Part shown: in pieces, positions 36,831 to 46,783 of the stretch
Numbering within the stretch: position 1 is the first letter of the stretch
How the letters are laid out: each line of letters starts with the position of its first letter
Source: Methanobrevibacter arboriphilus JCM 13429 = DSM 1125
GTDB taxonomy: Archaea; Methanobacteriota; Methanobacteria; Methanobacteriales; Methanobacteriaceae
Length of the DNA stretch: 64,000 nt
Direction of reading: 5' to 3'
Assembly (NCBI RefSeq): GCF_002072215.1
Contig: NZ_JXMW01000029.1
Coordinates: forward strand, 1-64,000
Notes under the pieces: generated by a model
Databases searched by the model: none
What the model was told of the DNA's origin: nothing
What the model saw: only the letters and a program-made list of their open reading frames with translations
Position numbers and translations under genes: made by a program

Positions 36831-38192
36831 TTGGAATTTACAAGACCTCGTGGAACAAGAGACTTTCTTTTTGATGAAATGAGAGAAAGAAAAAAGTGTG
36901 AAAATACATTAAGAAAAGTCTTTGAAACTTATGCTTATCAAGAAATAAAAACTCCTTTATTTGAAGATTTAAAACTCTTCACCACAAAATCTGGAGAACA
37001 AATAGTTGATCAACTTTATAATTTCACTGATAAATCTGACCGTGAAATAACTCTTAGGCCTGAAATTACAGCTCCAGTAGCTAGATTATACATTAATGAA
37101 CTTCAAAAAACAGCTAAACCAATAAAACTTTATTATTTTGGAAGTTGTTTTAGGTATGAAAGACCTCAAAAAGGTAGGTTTCGCCAGTTTTGGCAGTTTG
37201 GATGTGAATTAATAGGTGCTAAGTCTCCTGAAGGGGAAGCTGAAGCTATTGCAATGGCTGAACAATCCCTTGAATATTTAGGAATTAATACAGCTGAAAT
37301 TCATATTAATCATCTTGGAATAGTAAGAGGATTATTTAAACATTTCAAAATTGATAATGAAATTCAAGAACAGGTCATGATTTTAATAGATAAAGGAGAT
37401 AAAGAATTATTTGAAAAAGAAATATTAGAAAAAGATTTAGTTGAAGATTCTAATTTAAATTCTATATTAAAAGACATATTAATTAAAATTATTGATTTTG
37501 TTGGAAATGAGGATGTTTTAATTGATGTTGAAGATCTTTTAAATGATTATGAAGAAACAAAAGATTCTATTAATGAATTTAAAGAATTGATTAATTTATT
37601 AAAAAGTTTCAATGTTTCAAATTATACGCTTAATCTTGGGATAGCTAGAGGTTTAGATTATTATACTGGTATTGTTTTTGAAATTTACATTCCAGAACTT
37701 GGAGCTCAAAAACAAGTAGCTGGTGGAGGTAGTTATAATCTTGTAGAGCTATTCGGTGGAGAACAAGTTGAATCTACTGGATTTGCTTTTGGTTTTGACA
37801 GGTTAATGAATGCTATTGAACATAATTCTAAAAATATGAATAAAATCAAGAATAAAAATAACAATAAAAATGATAATGGAGATGAATTTGAAGAAGAATC
37901 TATCGTTGATGTTTTTGTAGTTCCTATATCTAATGAACAAAGAGAAAAATCTTTTGAAATTGGTCAAAAACTTAGGAATTCCGGTATTTCTACTGAGATA
38001 GACCTTTCAAGGAAGAAATTTAAGAAATTACTTAATGCAGCTAATAAATTGAATGCTAAATATGTTATTTTAGTTGGAAAAAATGATTTAGAAAAAGATA
38101 GCGTTACTATAAAAGATATGGCTTCTGGAAATCAGGAATTAGTAGCTATTGATAATATTAAAGAATTTTTAAATAATAATATATTTGATTAG
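36831..38192 (+). CDS. hisS: Histidyl-tRNA synthetase
   Basis: HisS charges tRNA-His. The class II core has motif 1 around TPLFEDLKLF, motif 2 CFRYERPQKGRFRQFWQFG, the histidine-specific ARGLDYYTG, and motif 3 GFAFGFDRLM. A C-terminal anticodon-binding domain begins at about residue 360. Between motif 3 and that domain lies a short Asn/Lys insert (NKIKNKNNNKND, coded by about 37840-37875). The length of 453 residues is normal apart from the insert. The start is TTG at 36831, eight bases after GGAGGA. hisI follows 37 bp downstream, so the two are probably an operon. Confidence 0.94.
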   Translation: MEFTRPRGTRDFLFDEMRERKKCENTLRKVFETYAYQEIKTPLFEDLKLFTTKSGEQIVDQLYNFTDKSDREITLRPEITAPVARLYINELQKTAKPIKLYYFGSCFRYERPQKGRFRQFWQFGCELIGAKSPEGEAEAIAMAEQSLEYLGINTAEIHINHLGIVRGLFKHFKIDNEIQEQVMILIDKGDKELFEKEILEKDLVEDSNLNSILKDILIKIIDFVGNEDVLIDVEDLLNDYEETKDSINEFKELINLLKSFNVSNYTLNLGIARGLDYYTGIVFEIYIPELGAQKQVAGGGSYNLVELFGGEQVESTGFAFGFDRLMNAIEHNSKNMNKIKNKNNNKNDNGDEFEEESIVDVFVVPISNEQREKSFEIGQKLRNSGISTEIDLSRKKFKKLLNAANKLNAKYVILVGKNDLEKDSVTIKDMASGNQELVAIDNIKEFLNNNIFD

Positions 38193-38229
38193 ATATTGAT
38201 TGAATATTGATTAAATAGGGGTTGTAATT

Positions 38230-38658
38230 ATTAAAATTAATTTTAAGCATGATGTTAATGGACAAAAACTAGTGATAGCTGTTGTTCAAGATTATGAAAC
38301 TTCTCAAGTTTTAATGGTAGCTTATATGAATAAAGAGGCACTTACAAAAACTTTAAAAACTGGTGTTGCTCATTATTGGAGTACTTCAAGAAATAAGCTA
38401 TGGTTAAAAGGTGAAAGTTCTGGAAATACACAAAAAGTTAAAGAAATTTTCACTGATTGTGATATGGATGCTGTTGTGTTAAAGGTTGAGCAAACTGGTG
38501 CAGCTTGTCATGAAGGGTATTATTCATGCTTCTTTAGAGAGTTTGATGTTGAAAAAATAAATGAGAATAAAACTGATTTAGAAGATCTAAATGAAGATGA
38601 TTTAAAAATTATTTCTAAAAGATTATTTAATCCTGAAGATGTATATGGGAATAAATAA
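38230..38658 (+). CDS. hisI: Phosphoribosyl-AMP cyclohydrolase, apparent ATT start
   Basis: HisI opens the adenine ring of phosphoribosyl-AMP, the third step of histidine synthesis. It has [16 protein letters not shown], the metal-binding [15 protein letters not shown] and [12 protein letters not shown]. Family members begin with a residue or two and then xINFxHDVNG; here that stretch lies upstream of the first standard start (GTG 38272), and no ATG, GTG or TTG occurs between the upstream stop (38212-38214) and it. AGGGG (38217-38221) is eight bases before ATT at 38230, so I take ATT as the initiator, giving 142 residues. Starting at 38272 would delete 14 conserved residues and has no ribosome site. 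It follows hisS by 37 bp. Confidence 0.88.
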   Translation: MKINFKHDVNGQKLVIAVVQDYETSQVLMVAYMNKEALTKTLKTGVAHYWSTSRNKLWLKGESSGNTQKVKEIFTDCDMDAVVLKVEQTGAACHEGYYSCFFREFDVEKINENKTDLEDLNEDDLKIISKRLFNPEDVYGNK

Positions 38659-38762
38659 AGATTTTATTTATGTATTTTTAGATTTTATACATTTTTAGAT
38701 TTCATACATTTTTAGATTTTATACATTTATAAATTAAAATTAAAAACACAGGGGATTATTAA

Positions 38763-40685
38763 TTGGAATATTTTGAAAAATTGGAAATAGAAGACGAAGG
38801 GAATATTGAAAAGATTGTTCCTGATACTAGTGCTGTTATTGAAGGAGCAGTTAGTAAAATTATTGATAAAAATAATTTAAATTATCCTGAAATTATTGTT
38901 CCTGAGGCTGTTGTAGCTGAACTTGAATATCAAACTAATAAGGGTCAGTTTATTGGTAAAAAAGGATTAACTGAGTTAAAAAAACTTCAAAATCTTGCTG
39001 ATAATGGTGAAATAGCTATTAGTTTCACTGGGAAAAGACCTAATAATTATGAGATTTCTCTTTCTAAAACTGGTGAAATAGATGCAATTATAAGGGATGT
39101 TGCAAAATCTGAATTAGCTATTTTAGTCACATCAGATAGAGTTCAAAGTGAGGTAGCTAAAGCTCAAGGAATAAATGTTATTTATGTTGAACAAGTTGAT
39201 AAATCAAATGAGGAACTGAAAATTTCTAAATATTTTGATGATGATACAATGTCAGTTCATCTTAAAGAAAATGTTCCTCCTATGGCTAAAAAGGGAAAAC
39301 CTGGAAATATAAATCTTGTAAAACTTGATTCAAAACTTATTTCTTATGATTATCTTAATAAGCTTGCTGAAGACATAATTGAAAAAGCTCGTCATGATTT
39401 TAAGACTTACCTTGAGCTTGATGAAGAGGGAGCTACAGTTGTTCAATCAAGAGAATATAGGATTTCAATAGCTAAACCTCCTTTTTCTGAAGGAATGGAG
39501 ATTACAGCTGTTCGTCCTGTAGCTGAGGTTTCTCTTGAAAGTTATAAGCTTTCTGAAAAATTGATTGATAGACTTAAAAGCACTGCTAACGGTATTCTTA
39601 TTTCTGGTTCTCCTGGTGCAGGTAAAAGTACATTTGCCCAGGCTGTAGCTAAATTTTTCTCTGAAGATATGAATAAGATTGTTAAGACTATGGAATCTCC
39701 TCGTGATCTTCAGGTTGGAGATGAGATAACCCAATATGCACCTTTAGATGGAGATATGGAAAAAACAGCAGATATTCTTTTACTTGTACGGCCTGATTTT
39801 ACTATTTATGATGAACTTAGAAAGAATCATGATTTTAATATTTTTGCTGATATGAGATTAGCTGGTGTTGGAATGATTGGTGTTGTTCATGCTACTCGCC
39901 CAATCGATGCTATTCAAAGGATTGCGGCAAGAGTAGAGCTGGGAATTATTCCTTCTGTTGTTGATACTACTATTTATATTGAAGATGGTGAGATTAAAGC
40001 TATTTATGAAACTAATCTTACTGTAAAAGTTCCTTCTGGTATGCAGGAGGCTGATCTTGCAAGACCTGTTATTGAAGTTCGTGATTTTGAAAATGGGGAT
40101 TTAAAAAATGAGATTTATACTTATGGTGAGCAGACTATTGTTATGGATGTTGATCTAGTTCAAGAGGATTCAAAGAGTAGTGATTCTAAATCAGCTGTAG
40201 ATAAGATTGTTGAAAAGGAAGTTATTCGTGCTGTTAAAAAGATAGTTCCAAAAGCTACTGTTCAAGCTGAACTTGTTTCTAATGATAGAATAAAAATTTT
40301 TGTAAATGAAAAGTTTATTCCAAAAATAATTGGTAAAAAAGGAAAAAGAATCGATGATCTTGAAAGAAAAGTAGGAATTAGTATTGGTGTTGAGCCTATT
40401 GAATCTTTAAAAGATTATGATGATAAAAATGATAATAAAACTAAATCTAAAAAGTTTAGTGAAGAGTTTGAAATTCCTTATGAAATATCTAAAAAACATT
40501 TAAATCTTGATATTGGTTATGAGAACATTGGTGAGGAGTTTGATGTTTCTGTTAATGGGGAATATCTTTTTACAGCTACTGTTGGTAAAAAAGGACTTGT
40601 TAGGTTGAAACAGGGTCTTGAAATTACTGAAATACTTTTAGATGCTATTGATATGGATGTTCCTATTATAGGAACTTTTAGATAA
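38763..40685 (+). CDS. PIN domain-PilT-like ATPase-KH domain protein
   Basis: The 640-residue protein joins three modules. Residues about 15-150 are a PIN nuclease domain with the acidic residues in PDTSAVIEG, VPEAVVAELE, GEIDAIIRD and VTSDR. Residues about 220-440 are a PilT/VirB11-type ATPase with Walker A GSPGAGKSTFAQ and HATRPIDAIQR. Residues about 505-545 are a KH domain with the GxxG loop IIGKKGKRID. The family is widespread in archaea and its role is unsettled; RNA cleavage coupled to ATP-driven remodelling is inferred from the domains. TTG at 38763 is the start, after AGGGG. No antitoxin gene is adjacent, so it is not a simple VapBC toxin. Confidence 0.88.
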   Translation: MEYFEKLEIEDEGNIEKIVPDTSAVIEGAVSKIIDKNNLNYPEIIVPEAVVAELEYQTNKGQFIGKKGLTELKKLQNLADNGEIAISFTGKRPNNYEISLSKTGEIDAIIRDVAKSELAILVTSDRVQSEVAKAQGINVIYVEQVDKSNEELKISKYFDDDTMSVHLKENVPPMAKKGKPGNINLVKLDSKLISYDYLNKLAEDIIEKARHDFKTYLELDEEGATVVQSREYRISIAKPPFSEGMEITAVRPVAEVSLESYKLSEKLIDRLKSTANGILISGSPGAGKSTFAQAVAKFFSEDMNKIVKTMESPRDLQVGDEITQYAPLDGDMEKTADILLLVRPDFTIYDELRKNHDFNIFADMRLAGVGMIGVVHATRPIDAIQRIAARVELGIIPSVVDTTIYIEDGEIKAIYETNLTVKVPSGMQEADLARPVIEVRDFENGDLKNEIYTYGEQTIVMDVDLVQEDSKSSDSKSAVDKIVEKEVIRAVKKIVPKATVQAELVSNDRIKIFVNEKFIPKIIGKKGKRIDDLERKVGISIGVEPIESLKDYDDKNDNKTKSKKFSEEFEIPYEISKKHLNLDIGYENIGEEFDVSVNGEYLFTATVGKKGLVRLKQGLEITEILLDAIDMDVPIIGTFR

Positions 40686-40851
40686 TTATCTATAGTATTT
40701 TTTATTAACTTTTTTATTAGCTTTTTAAATTTTATTAATTATTTATTAGATAATTATTTATTAGATAATTATTTGTTTGGATAATTATTTTTAGATATTA
40801 TTCTAAATTTTGATTATAAAATCATTCACTATATTTTATATTAATTATTCA

Positions 40852-42459
40852 TTATATTTTTCTCTTTTTTAAATAGCCTAAACCAAATATTCCTGCTATT
40901 ATAATAAGAACTAAATAAGGAAGTATAGAATTTTCTCCCATAGCTTTTGCAATTTGATTGGATATTACTTCATATACTTTACTTAATAATGGTTTTCCAC
41001 TGTCTCCAACTGAATATTGATTAGTGGTTGTATTTGTTTTTTTAGGGTTATTATTACTTTGTGTTTTAGCATTGTTAGTTCCATTTTGAATGGAAGCATT
41101 ATTTAAGTTTCCATTTGAACCAGAATCAGTATTAGTATTAATATTACTATTAGTATTATTAGAACTTGTATTTGGAGGTTTTGATGGTGTTCCTATTTTT
41201 TTAGCAGAATAGATTCTTTGATCAGCACCAATAATATAACCTGTTTGTTTTTTACCATCAAACAGATGTAATTCACCAGAAGCAGATAATTTCGCTGTTA
41301 AAATAGAAGCAAGTATTCTTGGACATATATGGTTTCCACTATCTCCAAAATAATTAGCTCCAACACTTACTTCATCAAATTGTGGCTTATTTTTAATACC
41401 AAAATTTTCATTATTTAAAATAGAATTATATTCTATAGTAAAACTTGAAGAAGGATCATAATTATCTCCTATTACAATTCCATTTCCTGTTTCAAACATA
41501 TCTACATCTGTATCAGCTGTTTGTTTTTGCTCTTTAATAAGATTAAATTTTATTATATCATTAATCGATTTACCATTTAATTGAATTCCATTAGCATTTT
41601 TAGAAATAGTATTATTTATAATATAACTTTTTTCAGTTCTATCATTAAGATTTATTCCATTTCTTTTATTATTATTAATTAGATTATCGGTTATATTAGC
41701 TAATTTTGTGTTTGATAAAAATATTCCATCATAATTATTTTCAATTTTATTTTTAACTATTTTTGTATTGTTTGAATGTATTAATTCAATTCCATGTTTT
41801 AGATTATTGAATATTGCACTATTAAAAATTGAAACATATAAAGATTTATATATTAATATTCCTGAATCATTATTATTTTTTATATTACTTGATGTGATGT
41901 TAATATTCTTGGAGTTTATAATATTTATTCCATAACCTTTTGAATTAGATATATTATTGTTGTTTATTTTGGAATCTTTACTATTATTGAATAATACTCC
42001 TCCTTTTTGACCTCCAATAATGATATTTGAAGTCATAGTCAGTGATGAGGAATTAACTATCACAGCATAGTCAGAGTTACTAATTATATTAAATCCTATT
42101 AATTGACTACCTAAAGCACTTTTTGTAAAATAAAATCCAAAAGTGTTATTTCCAATATTTGCATTTCCATTATTCTCTTTTGAATTATTTGTGATGATTG
42201 TAGTTCCATTTCCTTTTAAAGTTAATTTTTTGTTTATTATTAGTGATATTTCATTGTAAGTTGAATTTTTAAATTGAATTATGTCTCCAGATTTGGCTGA
42301 ATCAATCAAGCTTTGTATTTCCTGATTTGTTGCATTATGCTCAACTTTTATCGTTGCAGAGTAGCTGGGAGAAATAAAAATAAAAATAGAAATAATAAAT
42401 AAAATCGATAAGCATAGATATTTAATTCTATTTTTTTTTATTTTTTTAAATTTATCCAT
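40852..42459 (-). CDS. Secreted right-handed beta-helix surface protein with C-terminal anchor
   Basis: The N-terminus is a signal peptide (basic start, hydrophobic 15-31, cut near SYSA). The next roughly 350 residues are parallel beta-helix turns marked by repeated NNxI, SxNxI and GIxL patterns, as in NosD/CASH and adhesin-like proteins. A Thr/Asn-rich linker (about 410-490) leads to one membrane helix and KKRKI at the end. The protein is therefore likely exported by Sec and anchored in the membrane with the helix crossing the pseudomurein wall. Ligands are unknown; carbohydrate or cell binding is inferred from the family. It diverges from the beta-helix gene at 43397. Confidence 0.87.
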   Translation of the reverse strand: MDKFKKIKKNRIKYLCLSILFIISIFIFISPSYSATIKVEHNATNQEIQSLIDSAKSGDIIQFKNSTYNEISLIINKKLTLKGNGTTIITNNSKENNGNANIGNNTFGFYFTKSALGSQLIGFNIISNSDYAVIVNSSSLTMTSNIIIGGQKGGVLFNNSKDSKINNNNISNSKGYGINIINSKNINITSSNIKNNNDSGILIYKSLYVSIFNSAIFNNLKHGIELIHSNNTKIVKNKIENNYDGIFLSNTKLANITDNLINNNKRNGINLNDRTEKSYIINNTISKNANGIQLNGKSINDIIKFNLIKEQKQTADTDVDMFETGNGIVIGDNYDPSSSFTIEYNSILNNENFGIKNKPQFDEVSVGANYFGDSGNHICPRILASILTAKLSASGELHLFDGKKQTGYIIGADQRIYSAKKIGTPSKPPNTSSNNTNSNINTNTDSGSNGNLNNASIQNGTNNAKTQSNNNPKKTNTTTNQYSVGDSGKPLLSKVYEVISNQIAKAMGENSILPYLVLIIIAGIFGLGYLKKRKI

Positions 42460-43396
42460 TTAAACAGTCCAATTTTTATTATTTTAAATTTTCATTATCT
42501 TAAATTAATATAATGAAAATTAACTGAATATTGCATTATATTAATTCTTTATAATCATATAAATTCAATTTAATCTAATATATAGATTTTTGCCTTGTCA
42601 AAAATAATAATTATTTTTTAATATATTTCTACATATCGTTTAATTTATGTTGATATATATCACTTAATATCTTTTATTTTAACATTTTAAGCTGCTTTAT
42701 TCTTTTTTTACTATTTTAAATTATTATTTTTATTTTTTGTATTTTTTAAATATTATTAGATTGTAATTTATATATTTATTTGTTTTTAAGCTGTAATTGT
42801 AATTATTTATCTTATATGATTAAAAGATTACTTTTATTTAAAATATATTATAATAGTAATATTTAAATATAATGTATACCAAATCGATTATTATATAATT
42901 ACATAACGATATTTGTATAATTTGTGTATATTAATATTATAATTAATGAATTTTATTCAGAATTAATTATTAAAACTATTAATGTAGATAAATCTAGTAT
43001 ATATGGCTATAAATTATATAAATAAATTATATGTAAATATGATATGGAATCCAGTCATATTTTATTAATATTTTTATTATATATTTATTATTTAATATTG
43101 TTTGAAAATTTTTAGTATTTATAATACTCAACATAACTATAGTTATATATTCTATTTTATATCAGATTTATCTTATATCAATATATCAGATTTATCTTAT
43201 ATGGAATTTATATAATATTAAATTTATCTAATCAAATAGTTTATTTAAGTCTATTTAATTAAATACTTTATTTATATTTATTTAATATATCTATATTCAT
43301 TAATTATATGTCTATATTCATTATTTATATGTCATTGTATGCATTATTGTTTTGTGGTTATAAAATACAATTTATATTTATTATAATATTAAGGAT
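42460..43396. other. 937-bp divergent region between two surface-protein genes
   Basis: The longest gap in the window. It is extremely A/T rich and carries TTTATATAATATTAAATTTATCTAAT-like and ATCAGATTTATCTTATAT repeats (about 43160-43205, two copies) and TAATTATATGTCTATATTCATT repeats (about 43299-43330). The last 60 bases contain TTATAAAATACAATTTATATTT, a possible promoter of the plus-strand gene. No protein or RNA gene can be supported. Confidence 0.6.
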
Positions 43397-45151
43397 GTGA
43401 ATAATATTAAATTAAAGAGTAAAGATGATTCTAATAAAAGCATAGCTTTTATATTTTTTGTCTTATTGGTTATTGGTGGAATAGCTTTAAGCATTAATAC
43501 TTCTTCTGCTGCAACTATTTATGATGTAAATTCTACCAATTCAAATAATGAGATACAAGATATTATAAATGGAATGTCAGATGGAGATACTTTGTTTTTT
43601 AATGAGGGAGTATTTGAAAATATAGGTTTAATTATTAATAAGACTATAACCATAACTGCTAGTTCAAACGCTCTCATAAAGGCCATAGTTGATAATTCAA
43701 CATTGGACACAGGTGATATTTCTAAATATGCTATTGATAGAGCAGCAGCATTTTATTTTGTAAATGGGTCTAATAATAGTGATATTCACGGTTTAAACAT
43801 TACTAGTATGCCTGGATTTGACTATTTAGATAATTCTTCTGCAACTTCAAAAAACGCATTAATTTATGCATTACGTAATACTAATAATATAAGTATTCAT
43901 GATAATACTCTTAATAACTCTGCATGGGGTGTATTTTTAGCAATGAGTACTGGTGCAACTACAATGTCAGTTTATAATAATGTTGTTACTAATATGGCAG
44001 ATACTGGTATAATCAATTTTGGTTCTGGTTCAGCTATAATTAATAATAATACAATATCTAATGTTGGAAGGCATGGTATAGATGTAAGGCATGGAAGCAG
44101 TTCAAATACAGTAGTTTCTAATAATACAATAACCAATGCAAGTGAAGGTATCTACACTATGCATTCTGGTGGACATATATTTGCAAATAACACAATAATT
44201 AATACTACTTTAAGTGCTATTACTGTTTATGGGGCATATGATGTTTTAATTCAAAATAATACTATGAAAAATGGGATTATTGGTATTTTATTAGCTAGTA
44301 GCTACCGTAATATAACTTTAACTGACAATAATTTCACTTACACTTCAAAATCAACCTCTCCTAACTTTGGATATAACTTAGTAACTGCAAATACTGCAAC
44401 TTCTAATTCTAATGTTGATGGAACTTATTCTGATAGTTCTCAAACTCCTGCAAAAATTTCTATAGATTCTTCTTATGAAAAGGCTTCTATAACTAATGGG
44501 CAGACTGTAAAATATACTGTTAAAGTATCTAATACTGGAAATGCTTCTGGAAGCAATATAACTATCTCTAATATTTTACCTAGTGGAGTAAGTGCAAATT
44601 CTGTAATTGTAACTAAAGGTAACTTTTCTAATGGTGTATGGACTATTGATTCATTATCTAATGATAATGATGCTATTTTAGTTTTCTATGCAAAACCTTC
44701 AAAATCTGGAACTTTTGCTAATACTATTAGTGCAACCTATAATGATAACTTGAACAAAGGTAACAATTGGGTTGATCTTAATGGAACTAAAACTACATTA
44801 ACTGTAGATAAAGATATTAAAGTATCTAGTAGTAATGCATTCAGTGCAAGTAAAGTAAAGAGAAATAAATATTTCTATGTAACAACTACAATTAAAAACA
44901 CTGGATTAGATAACTCCAGTACATTCAATAGTAAAATAGCAACCACCAAAGGATTAAAAGTAGCAACAGTAAGTAAAAGTAGCTATGCATCATACAACAA
45001 AAAAAGCCAAACATGGACAGTCAAAAAAGTTCCTGCTAAAAAATCAATAACTTTAAAAATGAAAGTCAAAGCAACAAAAACTGGAACACAAAAAGTAAAA
45101 GTAACAACAAACGGCAAATCACAAACCAAATCTGTAAAAGTTGTTAAATAA
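43397..45151 (+). CDS. Adhesin-like protein: beta-helix, DUF11 domain and basic C-terminal domain
   Basis: A signal peptide occupies about 1-38 (hydrophobic 14-32, then SSAATI). A right-handed beta-helix fills about 45-345 (NNTISNVGRHGIDV and like turns). A DUF11-type domain follows at about 350-465 with GQTVKYTVKVSNTG, then a roughly 115-residue Lys-rich domain (IKNTGLDNSS, KKVPAKKSITLKMKVKAT) to the end. There is no C-terminal membrane helix, so attachment may be through the basic domain to the wall. Base use changes in the last domain, from T-rich to A/C-rich. The GTG at 43397 overlaps the best ribosome site (AGGATGTGA), so the true start may be ATT at 43406. Confidence 0.84.
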   Translation: MNNIKLKSKDDSNKSIAFIFFVLLVIGGIALSINTSSAATIYDVNSTNSNNEIQDIINGMSDGDTLFFNEGVFENIGLIINKTITITASSNALIKAIVDNSTLDTGDISKYAIDRAAAFYFVNGSNNSDIHGLNITSMPGFDYLDNSSATSKNALIYALRNTNNISIHDNTLNNSAWGVFLAMSTGATTMSVYNNVVTNMADTGIINFGSGSAIINNNTISNVGRHGIDVRHGSSSNTVVSNNTITNASEGIYTMHSGGHIFANNTIINTTLSAITVYGAYDVLIQNNTMKNGIIGILLASSYRNITLTDNNFTYTSKSTSPNFGYNLVTANTATSNSNVDGTYSDSSQTPAKISIDSSYEKASITNGQTVKYTVKVSNTGNASGSNITISNILPSGVSANSVIVTKGNFSNGVWTIDSLSNDNDAILVFYAKPSKSGTFANTISATYNDNLNKGNNWVDLNGTKTTLTVDKDIKVSSSNAFSASKVKRNKYFYVTTTIKNTGLDNSSTFNSKIATTKGLKVATVSKSSYASYNKKSQTWTVKKVPAKKSITLKMKVKATKTGTQKVKVTTNGKSQTKSVKVVK

Positions 45152-45856
45152 TAATATTAGAATACTAATATTATATATGGAAATATACATTGAAATATAA
45201 ATTGGAAGATAAATATGAAGATAAATAGGAGATATGTATTAAATTATATTTAACAGTTTTTACTATCTTCTATTTATTAACATATTCTATTTATTACTAT
45301 TTTCTGCTTATTTCCATCTTATATTTATTATTATTTTATAATTATTACTACTATATACTATTTCTATGAATATTAATCATATTTTATATTATATTTTTAT
45401 TTTTTATTTTTAATAGAATACTATTTATTATCGATTATTATTTCTTTTAAATTTGCACTGATTCAACTTATTATAATATAAATAAAATTGAAAGATTATA
45501 AGAATTTTTAAAGTTTTTTACTCTAATTAAATTTTTTAATTATAAATTAATAATTTTAAATCAAGTTAATTTTTTAAAAAATAATGTCGTCATGATAACA
45601 TTTATATTTATGGATTGTATAAATAAGAATGTTGTAGAAATTAATTGTTTATATGAATTAATTTTTATGAGAATTAATAGTTTTAAGAATTAAGAATTTT
45701 ATAAGAATTATGATTATTATTGAAATTATTAAATTGTTAGATTAAATTATATCTGATTAGAAATATGTGAATAAAATATATCAGATTAAATTATATCTGA
45801 TTAGAACATGTATGACTAAAATATATCTAATTAAGAACTTAATTATAGGTAAAAGT
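45152..45856. repeat. Non-coding region with a 44-base repeat and an operator-like palindrome
   Basis: Within these 705 bases a 44-base unit starting AGATTAAATTATATCTGATT occurs at 45739-45782 and again from 45783, running to just before DUF2162. An in-frame extension of the DUF2162 frame back to 45767 is made of this repeat and is not accepted as coding. A palindrome and TATA box at 45583-45609 are listed separately. T-rich sequence follows the adhesin stop. Confidence 0.75.
45583..45609 (+). promoter_or_regulatory. 20-bp imperfect palindrome abutting a TATA box upstream of the DUF2162-ExbB genes
   Basis: AATGTCGTCATGATAACATT (45583-45602) is symmetrical at 16 of 20 positions about a perfect TCATGA core, and runs straight into TTTATATTTATGG (from 45601), a TATA-like element. 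It is richer in G/C than its surroundings. A dimeric repressor bound here would block TBP. It lies 255 bases before the DUF2162 start. Confidence 0.45.
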
Positions 45857-46567
45857 ATGAATCCAATGGATATTTTATGGCAAGCAGGTGTGATAGCAGC
45901 AATTATAGTCTTTGGTGTTAAAATTGGTTTAGGTTCCTCTATGGCTAACCTTTCAAAGAAAGCAATATTGTTACTTATATCTATTTATGGTGTTGGTATC
46001 TATATCACTACTCAAATTGCATCGATTTATTCAAGCCAATTTACAAATTTTGTTATATCGTATAATACTCCTATATTTATAGCTATGTCTATAATAATGA
46101 TTTTAGCTGGTTTAATAACTATAAGAGAATGGAAAGTTCATAAATGCAACACTTCAACAACATCTGCCCTTGCTGTAATTGCACCATCTCCTTGTTGTTT
46201 TTTATCTATCACTATAACTGCTATATTTGTTGCTCCGATATTAGGATTGTCTATTGGTGAATTAAGTCCCATAATAGCTGTAATTTTAGCATTAGTAATT
46301 ATATTATCATATTTCTTTGCAAATATAATTGTTAAATTGATTAAAAAACCTTATCCAGTTATTCTTGGAAATTTCATGCTTTTTTTAGGAATTTATTTTT
46401 TGCTTGCTGCGTTATTGCTTCCAAATTTAATTGATGGATTCAAAAAAATTATGAAACCCATTAGTTTAATTGATGCAAACCTTATAATATACTTAATTCC
46501 TGTAATAATAATATTAATGATTATTGGAGTGTTCTTCTCTAAGAAAAATAGTTTTTTAAATAATTGA
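45857..46567 (+). CDS. DUF2162 family membrane protein, predicted transporter
   Basis: The protein of about 236 residues has seven membrane helices. Between the third and fourth helices lies WKVHKC (His95, Cys97) and then APSPCCF (Cys113, Cys114), a Cys/His/Pro cluster near the membrane that could bind a metal or undergo redox change, as in CcdA/LysE-like transporters. It fits DUF2162, a family found beside ExbB-like channels in Methanobacteria, as here. The start is the ATG at 45857 with GGTAAAAG before it; earlier ATGs lie in repeat DNA. Substrate unknown. Confidence 0.8.
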   Translation: MNPMDILWQAGVIAAIIVFGVKIGLGSSMANLSKKAILLLISIYGVGIYITTQIASIYSSQFTNFVISYNTPIFIAMSIIMILAGLITIREWKVHKCNTSTTSALAVIAPSPCCFLSITITAIFVAPILGLSIGELSPIIAVILALVIILSYFFANIIVKLIKKPYPVILGNFMLFLGIYFLLAALLLPNLIDGFKKIMKPISLIDANLIIYLIPVIIILMIIGVFFSKKNSFLNN

Positions 46568-46783
46568 TATTCTAAATAATGGATGTATTCAAAATAAGTA
46601 TATATTATTGGTTATATCTTGTTAAAAATATCTTGTTGGTTATATTCTGTTGGTTATATCTTATTGATTATATTTTATTGGTTGTCTGTGGTTGATTATT
46701 TTCTAAATATAAATATAAATATAAATTTAAAATTAAAACTAAAAATAAATATTTTTGATGTTTTTAAATTATTAGGTGGTTAA

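Noticed and set aside
45767-45856. N-terminal extension of the DUF2162 protein by 30 residues
   Set aside because: The extension is read from a 44-base direct repeat, is not membrane-like in the right way, and a better start with a ribosome site exists at 45857.
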